A stretch of DNA of 16,710 nucleotides. Source: Bacteroidota bacterium (lineage in GTDB: Bacteria > Bacteroidota > Ignavibacteria > Tepidaquicellales > Tepidaquicellaceae). The notes below the pieces were generated by a model. It saw only the letters and a list, made by a program, of their open reading frames with translations, was not told the origin of the DNA and did not search any database. Of the stretch, positions 6,751-14,098 are shown in pieces. Position numbers and translations under genes: made by a program. The stretch covers positions 1 through 16,710 of the forward strand of contig DOWN01000248.1 of assembly GCA_003519545.1 (NCBI GenBank), in the 5' to 3' direction. Numbering within the stretch: the first letter of the stretch is position 1; every line of letters begins with the position of its first letter.

Positions 6751-7532
6751 TTATTAAATTAAATGATGAAAAAATTGATTTATCTGATCCATTAAAAATT
6801 TCAATTGAAATAGATTTTAATCGCAGTCAGCCAAATACATATGATGTGGATAAGGCAAACGCAGAAGCATACAAATCGGGAAGTTTTGTAGGTGATATAA
6901 GGAAAGGCGGAAGTTGTAATTTTGAAAGTTATTCAATAATTCCACACTGTAACGGAACTCACACAGAGTGTTGCGGACATATTACTTATGATAGAATTTA
7001 TGTAAATCAATTATTCAGTTTAATTTTATTTAAAGCATATTTGATAACGGTAGATCCCGTTAAATATGAATCTCAAATCAATGAAAGTTATAATCCTGAT
7101 TTATTACGGGGTGATTTTATAATAACTTCCGTAATGATTCCGGAAAATTTTTCTGCAGATGGATTGATAATAAGAACAACTCCGAATGACAAGTCCAAAC
7201 TAAACCGGAGATATTCCGATACAGGATTTCCATTTTTTACAAATGAAGCGATGAAAAAAATTGTTTCTTTGGGGATAAAACATTTATTAGTAGATATGCC
7301 GAGCGTGGACAGAATGTTTGATGAAGGTAAATTAAGCAATCATCATATATACTGGGATGTGAATAAAAATAACGAAGTAAATGATAAAGTTTCTAAAAAG
7401 ACTATTTCGGAAATGATATATGTTGATGATTTTATTGAAGACGGATATTATTACTGTAGTATTCAAATTCCCGACTGGAAGGGAGATGCTGCACCATCAA
7501 GAATTTTTTTATATAAAATTTTAAATAATTAA
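6747..7532 (+). CDS. kynB: Cyclase-family hydrolase, probable kynurenine formamidase
   Basis: Probable metal-dependent hydrolase that converts N-formylkynurenine to kynurenine and formate. Seen: 261 aa with the cyclase-family metal motif in the form PHCNGTHTECCGHI (residues 66-79). Canonical KynB has HxGTHxDxPxH; here H72, E74 and H78 fit the later positions, while the first histidine is displaced by one (H67, with Cys68 at the usual site) and Asp is replaced by Glu. Further family features are DFIITSVMIP near 123-132, TGFPFFTNEAMKKI (159-172), HLLVDMPSVDRM (179-190) and NHHIYWD (198-204). The ATG overlaps the TGA of the channel gene, and kynureninase follows after one base. The neighbouring kynureninase is the main reason for naming the substrate; on sequence alone it is a cyclase-family amidohydrolase. 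No tryptophan dioxygenase is in the window. Confidence 0.8.
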   Translation: MIIKLNDEKIDLSDPLKISIEIDFNRSQPNTYDVDKANAEAYKSGSFVGDIRKGGSCNFESYSIIPHCNGTHTECCGHITYDRIYVNQLFSLILFKAYLITVDPVKYESQINESYNPDLLRGDFIITSVMIPENFSADGLIIRTTPNDKSKLNRRYSDTGFPFFTNEAMKKIVSLGIKHLLVDMPSVDRMFDEGKLSNHHIYWDVNKNNEVNDKVSKKTISEMIYVDDFIEDGYYYCSIQIPDWKGDAAPSRIFLYKILNN

Positions 7533-7533
7533 A

Positions 7534-8775
7534 GTGTATAAAACCGGAAAAGATTTTGCTATTGAAATGGATAAAATAGATCCATTAAAAAACTTCAGAG
7601 ATAAATTTTATATTCCCGATAACACAATTTATTTGTGTGGAAATTCATTGGGGCTTCAACCAAAAACAACAAAGGATTATATTCTTCAGGAACTTGAGGA
7701 TTGGAAAATTTACGGAGTTGAAGGACATCTTAATGCAAAAAGACCTTGGCTTCCCTATCATGAATTTTTGACTGAATCTACGGCAAGATTGGTCGGTGCA
7801 GATAACGATGAAGTTGTTAATATGAATTCATTGACAACCAATTTGCATTTAATGATGATTTCATTTTACAGACCGGAAGGAAAGAGAAACAAAATTTTAA
7901 TTGAGAAAAATGCATTCCCTTCAGATATATATGCAGTTAAAAGCCAAATAGAATTTCACGGCTTGAATGTAAAAGATTGTTTGATAGAATTTTCTGCCGA
8001 TGAGGGTGAAGATATAATTAAAACAGATAAATTAATTGATTACATTTATAAACACGGGAATGAAATTGCTTTGATTATGATGGGAGGGGTAAATTATTAT
8101 TCAGGTCAGGCATTTGAAATGGCTGAAATAACTAAAGCCGGGCATAAGATGGGTTGTATAGTTGCATTTGATTTGGCACATGCAACAGGAAATTTAAAAC
8201 TTGAGTTAAGCAAGTGGAAAATTGATTTTGCAGTTTGGTGTAATTATAAATATATGAATGCCGGACCCGGAGCAATTGGTGGAGCGTATGTAAACAGGAA
8301 ACATTTAACTGATGAAAAAATTCCTAAACTAAAAGGATGGTGGGGACATAATAAAAAAATCCGTTTTCTAATGGGACCGGAATATGAAGCAATCCCCACA
8401 GTTGAAAGTTGGCAGTTAAGTAATCCTCCGATTTTTCAATTGGCATCACTAAGAGCTTCGCTTGATATATTTGATGAAGCGGGTATTGATAATCTAAGAA
8501 CAAAAAGTGAGAAGTTAACAGGGTATTGTGAATTCCTGATTAAAAATAATAATACTGAAAATATAAGTATTATAACACCTGAAGATCCTTCTCAAAGGGG
8601 ATGTCAATTATCTTTGAGAACTTTTAAAGACGGGAAAAAGATTTACGACAGGTTGACAAAAGAAGGTGTAATATGTGATTGGCGTGAACCTGATGTGATA
8701 AGAATAGCACCGGTGCCGTTATATAATTCTTATTCTGATGTTTTTAATTTTTCACAAATTCTTTTAAAGAGTTAA
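7534..8775 (+). CDS. kynU: Kynureninase
   Basis: PLP-dependent enzyme that cleaves L-kynurenine to anthranilate and L-alanine, or 3-hydroxykynurenine to 3-hydroxyanthranilate. Seen: 413 aa, a normal length; YLCGNSLGLQPK (33-44) of the substrate and PLP region; GHLNAKRPWLPYHE (64-77); NSLTTNLHLMM (98-108); cofactor-ring Asp213 in AFDLAHATGN; Schiff-base Lys239 in WCNYKYMNAGPG; GWWGHNKK (268-275); and the C-terminal DWREPDVIRIAPVPLYN (382-398). All key residues are present. The start is GTG at 7534, one base after the formamidase stop. The alternative ATG at 7567 would remove DFAIEMDK, which resembles the conserved family N-terminus, so GTG is preferred. Translation is probably coupled within the four-gene cluster. 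The anthranilate could feed tryptophan recycling or catabolism, and the hydroxy product NAD synthesis; the window does not show which. Confidence 0.95.
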   Translation: MYKTGKDFAIEMDKIDPLKNFRDKFYIPDNTIYLCGNSLGLQPKTTKDYILQELEDWKIYGVEGHLNAKRPWLPYHEFLTESTARLVGADNDEVVNMNSLTTNLHLMMISFYRPEGKRNKILIEKNAFPSDIYAVKSQIEFHGLNVKDCLIEFSADEGEDIIKTDKLIDYIYKHGNEIALIMMGGVNYYSGQAFEMAEITKAGHKMGCIVAFDLAHATGNLKLELSKWKIDFAVWCNYKYMNAGPGAIGGAYVNRKHLTDEKIPKLKGWWGHNKKIRFLMGPEYEAIPTVESWQLSNPPIFQLASLRASLDIFDEAGIDNLRTKSEKLTGYCEFLIKNNNTENISIITPEDPSQRGCQLSLRTFKDGKKIYDRLTKEGVICDWREPDVIRIAPVPLYNSYSDVFNFSQILLKS

Positions 8776-8777
8776 TT

Positions 8778-9368
8778 TTGAAAAAAATTTTAATTGTATT
8801 TGCACACCCTTCGTTTGAACTTTCACGTGTTCACAAACAATTAATTTCTGTGGCAAATCAGGTAAAAAATGTTACTATTAATGATATCTATCAGAAATAT
8901 TTTGATTACGATATTGATATTGAACATGAAAAAAAATTACTTGAGCAGAATGATATTATAATCTGGCAACATCCTTTTTACTGGTATAGTTGTCCTCCTC
9001 TAATGAAAGAATGGATAGACCTTGTGTTAGAGCACGGATGGGCTTACGGAAATCAGGGTAGATCGCTCGAAGGTAAATGGTTATTTAATACAATCAGTTC
9101 AGGCGGAAGTTTCGATGCTTATACAAAAGAAGGACTGAATAAATATTCAATCAGAGAATTAATACCGCCGTTTGAACAAACTGCAAGATTATGCAGAATG
9201 ACTTACTTGCCGCCTTTTATTGTTCACGGAACACATAAATTAGAGAATAATGAAATTAAAGAATACGCCGATAATTATAAACTGCTGCTTGACGGTCTGA
9301 CAAATGAAAAATTTTCACTGAATGATCTGAACAATAAATATTACTTAAATGATTTATTCAGTAATTGA
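8778..9368 (+). CDS. Flavodoxin-fold NAD(P)H oxidoreductase (KefF/KefG/MdaB type)
   Basis: FMN- or FAD-dependent NAD(P)H:quinone oxidoreductase of the Flavodoxin_2 group. Seen: 196 aa; first strand and phosphate loop KKILIVFAHPSFELSRVHKQL (2-22 region, split here by the HPSFELS loop); QHPFYWYSCPPLMKEWIDLVL (64-84 region) followed by HGWAYG; the TISSGGS loop (105-111); and IPPFEQTARLCRMTYLPPF (134-152). These blocks match ancillary proteins of Kef potassium efflux systems as well as free quinone reductases. It starts with TTG two bases after kynU, so it belongs to the same transcript as the kynurenine genes. A KefC-type antiporter gene lies about 1.2 kb downstream, beyond an inverted acyltransferase gene. 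Either role is possible: activating subunit of that antiporter, or detoxification of quinonoid products. Its last 11 bases overlap the convergent acyltransferase gene. Confidence 0.82.
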   Translation: MKKILIVFAHPSFELSRVHKQLISVANQVKNVTINDIYQKYFDYDIDIEHEKKLLEQNDIIIWQHPFYWYSCPPLMKEWIDLVLEHGWAYGNQGRSLEGKWLFNTISSGGSFDAYTKEGLNKYSIRELIPPFEQTARLCRMTYLPPFIVHGTHKLENNEIKEYADNYKLLLDGLTNEKFSLNDLNNKYYLNDLFSN

Positions 9369-10443
9369 ATTTATTTTTAAGTTTTAAGAATTTTTTTTCA
9401 AACAGGTTATAAGATAAATAAGCAGTAATAACTGTTAAAACAAATGCACATAACGAAAACAGAAAGGCATTAAGGGGTGTCTCCACAGGCAGTTTAAAAT
9501 AACCGAACAATTTAAATGAGATACTTGTAAGTATAGGATGGAAAAGATACAATCCATAGGTATAGATTCCGAGTTTACTAAGTATATTATTATCTGAAAT
9601 TTTTATTTTTGAATTTTGTGGAATTGTGAAAGATAACAATACAAAAAATCCAAAACCAAAAATTGTCGGTTCAATTAATATTTTATAAGTATAAAAAATA
9701 TTAGGTGAAAGAATTATATACAATAAAAGAAGAATTATAAACAACCATTTAACATCCAATCTGATTTTATTTATAAAATCTGTAAACAAATTTTCTTTGG
9801 TAACGAGTAAATATGCGGGAATAGCCCCATATGCAAAATAATCAAGATTTGAAAATACATCAATAAATCCGATATCATAATTGAAATAAAATATTCTTGT
9901 TACGTTAGCAATAAGAATAGAAAGTAAAATTAATTTAGGAATGTTTTTAATCTTTATAAAAAAAAGAGAAAGTCCCCATAAGATATAAAAATGTTCTTCA
10001 ACACATAAAGTCCACATAACACCAAGCGGAACTACATTTGGCTCCATTTTATTTATCATCATCATATAATTTTCCAAAAACAAAAATGACATTAACCAAT
10101 TTGGTTCATATCCTGCATTTGAATAAGGTAAGTTGAAATATGAAATAATATAAGGAGCAGACATTGCTAACAAAAGAACTAAATAAAACAGGGGCCAGAT
10201 TCTTAAAATTCTTCTTATAAAAAAATTTTTAAGAGAGAAAGTCCCCTTTAAATTTTTCTCATATAAAATTAAATAAGTAATTAAAAATCCGCTTAAGACA
10301 AAAAAGAAATTTACTCCTATATTTCCGCCTTCTTTAAAAAAAGTGAATACCGGAAAAGTAAAAACCGGAAGATGTAATAAAAAAACTTTGAAGAAGGCTA
10401 AGAACCTGAAAGCATCAAATGTATCAAAATGTCTTTTTTGCAA
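9358..10443 (-). CDS. Acyltransferase 3 family membrane protein (OafA/YrhL-like)
   Basis: Integral membrane O-acyltransferase, a family that typically transfers acetyl or other acyl groups to surface polysaccharides or lipids. Seen: 361 aa with about ten hydrophobic segments; the N-terminal FDAFRFLAFFKVFLLHL (residues 9-25) with Arg13 and the conserved His24; FFFVLSGFLITYLIL (46-60), the family's hallmark; RRILRIWPLFYLVLLL after it; and VMWTLCVEEHFYILW with the conserved Glu pair near residue 150. The start is TTG at 10443, chosen because the conserved block begins at once; no better ATG is visible. It runs against both neighbours, sits alone between the KefF-like and KefC-like genes, and overlaps the former by 11 bases at the 3' ends. 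It is divergent from the antiporter gene across 88 bases. Acceptor unknown. Confidence 0.87.
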   Translation of the reverse strand: MQKRHFDTFDAFRFLAFFKVFLLHLPVFTFPVFTFFKEGGNIGVNFFFVLSGFLITYLILYEKNLKGTFSLKNFFIRRILRIWPLFYLVLLLAMSAPYIISYFNLPYSNAGYEPNWLMSFLFLENYMMMINKMEPNVVPLGVMWTLCVEEHFYILWGLSLFFIKIKNIPKLILLSILIANVTRIFYFNYDIGFIDVFSNLDYFAYGAIPAYLLVTKENLFTDFINKIRLDVKWLFIILLLLYIILSPNIFYTYKILIEPTIFGFGFFVLLSFTIPQNSKIKISDNNILSKLGIYTYGLYLFHPILTSISFKLFGYFKLPVETPLNAFLFSLCAFVLTVITAYLSYNLFEKKFLKLKNKFNY

Positions 10444-10531
10444 TATGAAGTTTATTCTGTGATGAGTTTACACAACTTAATCAAAATTAATTTGAATTTC
10501 AAAGAATATGAGATTAATGTAATTTATAAAT

Positions 10532-12427
10532 ATGGAAAACTCATTTTTCTTTCAGGCGTTTATTTACCTGCTTTCGGCAGTTGTTATGGTACCTATTGCT
10601 AAAAAACTTGGATTAGGTTCTGTGCTTGGGTATCTTCTCGCAGGTATCATTATCGGTCCTTCTCTTCTCGGATTTATTGGTCAGGAAGGTGAAGATATTA
10701 TGCACTTTGCAGAGTTTGGAGTTGTGATGATGTTGTTTTTAATAGGACTCGAACTTGAACCTGAGTTACTATGGAAACTGAGAAAATCAATTCTCGGTAT
10801 GGGCGGATTACAGGTTATATTGACGGCTCTGATTACCGGCATTGCTGCGTTTATAATAGGTCTTCAATGGAATCAGTCGGTTGCGATAGGATTGATATTA
10901 GCGATGTCTTCAACAGCCATTGTAATGCAAACACTAAATGAAAAAGGATTGTTTAAAACTGATTCCGGTCAAAGTTCATTTTCAGTATTACTTTTTCAGG
11001 ATATTGCAGTGATTCCGATACTTGCTTTAATGCCACTACTTGTAATTTCAAAAATTACAGGTTCGGTTGATTCAAATCAACATCACAGCGAAACATTAGT
11101 AAGCACATTACCGGGATGGTTACAAACTATTGCTGTATTAGGTGCCGTAGCATTTGTTATTTTTCTCGGGAGACTTATTGCACCTCCAATTTTCAGAGCA
11201 ATTGCAAAAACAAGATTACGGGAATTATTCACTGCAACTGCATTATTATTAGTTATCGGAATAACAGTTCTTATGACACAGGTTGGTTTAAGCCCTGCAT
11301 TAGGCACATTCTTAGCGGGTGTAGTTCTCGCTAACAGTGAATACAGGCATGAACTAGAAAGCGATATTGAACCGTTTAAAGGTTTACTTCTCGGTTTATT
11401 TTTTATTGCTGTCGGTGCATCAATTGATTTCAACCTTATTTCTAATAGTCCGTTAACAATCGTTTCATTAGTTTTAGGTATAATGGCTATAAAACTTCTG
11501 GTATTATTTATAATAGGTAAATTGTTTAAAATGAGTCTTGATCAGAATTTTCTTTTTTCAATTGGGCTTTGTCAGATAGGTGAGTTTGCATTTGTTTTGC
11601 TTTCATTCACATCACAGGAAGGAATCTTTGACGATCAGATTACAAAAACAATGATGGCTGTAGTTGCAATAACGATGGGAATTACTCCGCTGTTAATGCT
11701 TATAAATGAAAAATTTATTCTTACAAGAGTAGGAACCACTGAAAAACCAGATGAAAAAGAAGACGATAAATTTGAAGAAAAAAATCCTGTGATTATAGCA
11801 GGGTTCGGAAGATTTGGAAATATAATCGGCAGATTTCTGAATGCAAATGGAATTAAAACAACCGTTTTAGATATAGATTCTGACAGGGTTGAATTATTAA
11901 GAAAAATGGGTATCAAAGTTTATTATGGAGATGCATCCAGATATGATTTATTAAAATCTGCAGGTGCAGAAAGTGCAAAAGTTATAATTGTTTGTTTAGA
12001 TTCCGCGGAGAAAAATCTCGAAATAGTAGATACAGTTAAAAAACATTATCCTCATTTACACATATTAGTTAGGGCTCATGACCGATTTGATGCTTATGAT
12101 TTACTCGATGCAGGAATGTTGCATATTTACAGAGAGACTTTAGACACATCAATGAGAACGGCTGTGGATGCAATGAAGTTATTGGGATTCAGAGCGTTCA
12201 AAGCAGACAGATTGGCAAGGAAATTTTTAAAACACGATGATAAGATATTAAAAGATCTGGCAAGCGTGAGAAATGACAATAATAAATATATAGATACGGT
12301 CAGGGAAAGAAATAATGAAATGGAGGAGATAATAAAAGCGGATATTCACAATAAAGATTTAAGACAGGATGATTCATGGGATGCGGAAACATTGCGAGAG
12401 GAAGTAAGGAATAATAAATTTAACTAA
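10532..12427 (+). CDS. kefC: KefC-type monovalent cation:proton antiporter (CPA2) with TrkA-N domain
   Basis: Inner-membrane K+/H+ exchanger with a cytoplasmic nucleotide-binding regulatory domain. Seen: 631 aa, near the length of KefB/KefC. The membrane part (1 to about 395) contains GYLLAGIIIGPSLLGFI, LFLIGLELEPELLWKLR (68-84), AMSSTAIVMQTLNEKG (124-139), FQDIAVIPILALMPL, SPALGTFLAGVVLANSEYRHE and GLFFIAVGASIDF. An acidic linker EKPDEKEDDKFEEKN (403-417) leads to the RCK/TrkA-N domain with GFGRFGNIIGRFL (422-434), LDIDSDRVELLRKMG, and VYYGDASRYDLLKSAGA. The tail after residue 535 is charged and helical. Known Kef proteins are gated by glutathione adducts and an ancillary flavoprotein; a KefF-like protein is encoded upstream. 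Because this lineage probably uses bacillithiol, the thiol ligand may differ (inference). A strong terminator follows. Confidence 0.92.
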   Translation: MENSFFFQAFIYLLSAVVMVPIAKKLGLGSVLGYLLAGIIIGPSLLGFIGQEGEDIMHFAEFGVVMMLFLIGLELEPELLWKLRKSILGMGGLQVILTALITGIAAFIIGLQWNQSVAIGLILAMSSTAIVMQTLNEKGLFKTDSGQSSFSVLLFQDIAVIPILALMPLLVISKITGSVDSNQHHSETLVSTLPGWLQTIAVLGAVAFVIFLGRLIAPPIFRAIAKTRLRELFTATALLLVIGITVLMTQVGLSPALGTFLAGVVLANSEYRHELESDIEPFKGLLLGLFFIAVGASIDFNLISNSPLTIVSLVLGIMAIKLLVLFIIGKLFKMSLDQNFLFSIGLCQIGEFAFVLLSFTSQEGIFDDQITKTMMAVVAITMGITPLLMLINEKFILTRVGTTEKPDEKEDDKFEEKNPVIIAGFGRFGNIIGRFLNANGIKTTVLDIDSDRVELLRKMGIKVYYGDASRYDLLKSAGAESAKVIIVCLDSAEKNLEIVDTVKKHYPHLHILVRAHDRFDAYDLLDAGMLHIYRETLDTSMRTAVDAMKLLGFRAFKADRLARKFLKHDDKILKDLASVRNDNNKYIDTVRERNNEMEEIIKADIHNKDLRQDDSWDAETLREEVRNNKFN

Positions 12428-12444
12428 TCATAGAATTAATGAGC

Positions 12445-12484
12445 AAAAAAAAAGCCCTTCAGATTTTACTCTGAAGGGCTTTTT
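12445..12484. terminator. Bidirectional intrinsic terminator between kefC and the first propeller gene
   Basis: The perfect stem AGCCCTTCAGA (12453-12463) pairs with TCTGAAGGGCT (12470-12480) around a 6-base loop. It is preceded by a run of nine A (12445-12453) and followed by a run of five T (12480-12484). On the plus strand it ends kefC; on the minus strand the A run becomes a U tract that ends the propeller gene, whose stop codon is at 12505-12507. It is the strongest terminator in the window. Confidence 0.93.
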
Positions 12485-12504
12485 AAATTTAAGTTAATAA
12501 TTTA

Positions 12505-13788
12505 TTATTTTACTAAAGTCATTTTCTTAGTTTCAACAAAATCATTAGTAACTAATTTGTAAATATAAGTACCTGATGCTAAATTAGAAGCATTAAATTC
12601 ATAAGAATAAGTACCTACATTTAAATTACTGTTAACAAGATTAGCAACCAATTTACCAGTCATATCATAAACTGCTAACTGAACCATTCCTGATTTAGGA
12701 ATAGAGAAGTTAATTTTTGTTGAAGGGTTGAAAGGATTAGGATAGTTTTGGCTTAAAGTGTATTTAGCAGGAACTTCAGAACCAACCTGAGAAATACCAA
12801 CTGCACCGTTTGATGAAGTCATAACGACAAAACCATTTGTACCTGAAGAACCGATTTCACCGACAACAACACCATCTGTGAATCCTTTTAAAGAAACACC
12901 ATATAAATGATTAGTAGTTCCGCTTGCCTGAACGATATAGTTATCACCACCATCATTTGATGTATAGATAACACCATCATCACCGCAAGTAGTTACTTTA
13001 AAGAATGAAGGATCACCTAAATTCATTGGATCTTCAAAAGCATCGATAGATCTTAAATGAGTTCCAGGAGCCATTCCGGGAGCAGGAACAACATACCAAG
13101 TACCACCCCAGTTTGAAGTTCTTAATAAAGTACCGTTATTACCGCAAACAACTGCATAATCATCATCTAAGAATCTGACATCATTTAAATAGTCATATCT
13201 GTTAGTTGCAACCATTGACCAGGAAACAGCACCATTGATTGTTCTCCAAGCAGCACCGTCAGTACCAACGATGATACCTCTTCCGTTAAAAGCAGCGTCA
13301 GGAGCAAATGCAATTGAATGCATTGTTTTGTTAATATCAAATCTTTGAGTCCATACAAAACCATCAAATGTGAAATAAGCACCGGCATAACCAACTGCGT
13401 GAACATCACCATCAAAAGGATTGAAATCTAAACCTCTTAATGTATGTAAATCATTTGATAATGCTCTGCTGACTGTCCAGGTAGCACCTAAGTCAATTGA
13501 TCTTAAAATTATTCCACCTTTACCAACAGCAAAAAATCCAAATGGAGTATATTTAACATCATTTAACCAGTAATTTGAAGGAATATCCTGATAAACAAGA
13601 GTCCAGTTTAATCCACCATTTATGGTTCTTACTATAGTACCGCCTTGTCCAACAGCAACACCAGTGTTGGCATCATAAAAATCTACTGCAAAAAGAGAGT
13701 AAGGAACTCCGGTAGTATTTGGAGCCCATTGTGCATTAGCAAATGACACAGTGAAAATAAGAGCTAAAACAGTTAATAATTTTCTCAT
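12505..13788 (-). CDS. Secreted YCF48/BNR-like beta-propeller with T9SS sorting domain (copy 1)
   Basis: Secreted or surface protein of unknown ligand, 427 aa. Seen: signal peptide 1-20 ending ANAQ; seven propeller repeats at about 43-64, 86-105, 130-148, 171-192, 211-232, 264-287 and 304-329. The best match AVGQGGTIVRTINGG and W, the YCF48/BNR pattern of Gly, Gly, Ile, Arg-Thr, Gly-Gly, Trp. A type A T9SS sorting domain fills about 345-427, with LSQNYPNPFNPSTKI, VYDMTGKLV, GTYIYKLVTND and the end KKMTLVK. The sorting domain predicts export across the outer membrane and attachment or release. YCF48 in phototrophs helps assemble photosystem II, but there is no reason to infer that here. It is 38/50 identical to copy 2 over the first 50 residues. 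Codons lean to GGT, ACT and GTT, as in well-expressed genes. Confidence 0.88.
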   Translation of the reverse strand: MRKLLTVLALIFTVSFANAQWAPNTTGVPYSLFAVDFYDANTGVAVGQGGTIVRTINGGLNWTLVYQDIPSNYWLNDVKYTPFGFFAVGKGGIILRSIDLGATWTVSRALSNDLHTLRGLDFNPFDGDVHAVGYAGAYFTFDGFVWTQRFDINKTMHSIAFAPDAAFNGRGIIVGTDGAAWRTINGAVSWSMVATNRYDYLNDVRFLDDDYAVVCGNNGTLLRTSNWGGTWYVVPAPGMAPGTHLRSIDAFEDPMNLGDPSFFKVTTCGDDGVIYTSNDGGDNYIVQASGTTNHLYGVSLKGFTDGVVVGEIGSSGTNGFVVMTSSNGAVGISQVGSEVPAKYTLSQNYPNPFNPSTKINFSIPKSGMVQLAVYDMTGKLVANLVNSNLNVGTYSYEFNASNLASGTYIYKLVTNDFVETKKMTLVK

Positions 13789-13903
13789 AGTCGAAAAATT
13801 AAGTTAGTTTATTAAAGTTTGTTATAGGTTATATAAAATTAAAAGTTATTTTTAAAGATTATATACAGTTTAACTTCAATTACAGACAGTTATACTACTA
13901 CAA

Positions 13904-13930
13904 ATTATAAAAAAGTGATATGAATGTCAA
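13904..13930 (-). promoter_or_regulatory. Likely promoter of propeller copy 1
   Basis: On the minus strand TTGACA (complement of 13925-13930) is followed after 15 bases by TATAAT (complement of 13904-13909) and then TTG. The hexamers match the general consensus, although the spacer is two short of ideal. The string TATAATTTG also resembles the Bacteroidota -7 element (TAnnTTTG). The start of transcription would be near 13897, leaving a leader of about 110 nt before the ATG at 13788. Both boxes fall in the only gap over 300 bases in the window. Confidence 0.45.
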
Positions 13931-14046
13931 GGATTAATAGCGGTGAATTAACATAATTACAAAAATATGCTGATTCTCGCGTGTTTTTGGAGGGTTTCCG
14001 AAGTTAAAAAACTGTAAATATTTTAATTTTACAGAACAATACTAAT

Positions 14047-14081
14047 CAGGTTAACTCTTTTATAATAATAGAGTTAACCTG
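14047..14081 (-). terminator. Hairpin after propeller copy 2, probable terminator
   Basis: Perfect 12-base stem CAGGTTAACTCT (14047-14058) with AGAGTTAACCTG (14070-14081), 11-base loop, about 18 bases past the stop of copy 2 on the minus strand. The following minus-strand sequence (ATTAGTATTGTTCTG) is T-rich but not a clean U run, so termination may be partial or the stem may mainly protect the mRNA 3' end. Confidence 0.6.
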
Positions 14082-14098
14082 AAAATTTTAATTACTGA

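Larger units (their letters stand above)
13789..14098. other. Intergenic region between propeller copies 1 and 2
   Basis: A 310-base non-coding gap without a credible gene on either strand. It holds, in minus-strand order, the 3' hairpin of copy 2 (14047-14081), a second weak inverted repeat CTGTAAA/TTTACAG (14012-14018 with 14028-14034), a short less A+T-rich stretch around 13975-14000 with no feature I recognise, the TTGACA/TATAAT promoter (13904-13930) and the leader of copy 1. No Shine-Dalgarno sequence is seen ahead of the ATG at 13788. Confidence 0.6.

Noticed and set aside
11083..11433. Open frames on both strands inside the antiporter gene
   Set aside because: The antiporter frame is fully accounted for by membrane and TrkA-N motifs; the others are shadows with low-complexity translations.
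13185..13415. Minus-strand open frames inside propeller copies 1 and 2 (13185-13415 and 14773-15024)
   Set aside because: They resemble each other only because the host genes are paralogous; they lie in a shifted frame of the conserved propeller sequence and have no protein signature.
14012..14034. CTGTAAA/TTTACAG inverted repeat as a terminator
   Set aside because: Only seven A+T-rich base pairs with a nine-base loop and no U tract; it is too weak to call separately from the adjacent 12-base hairpin.
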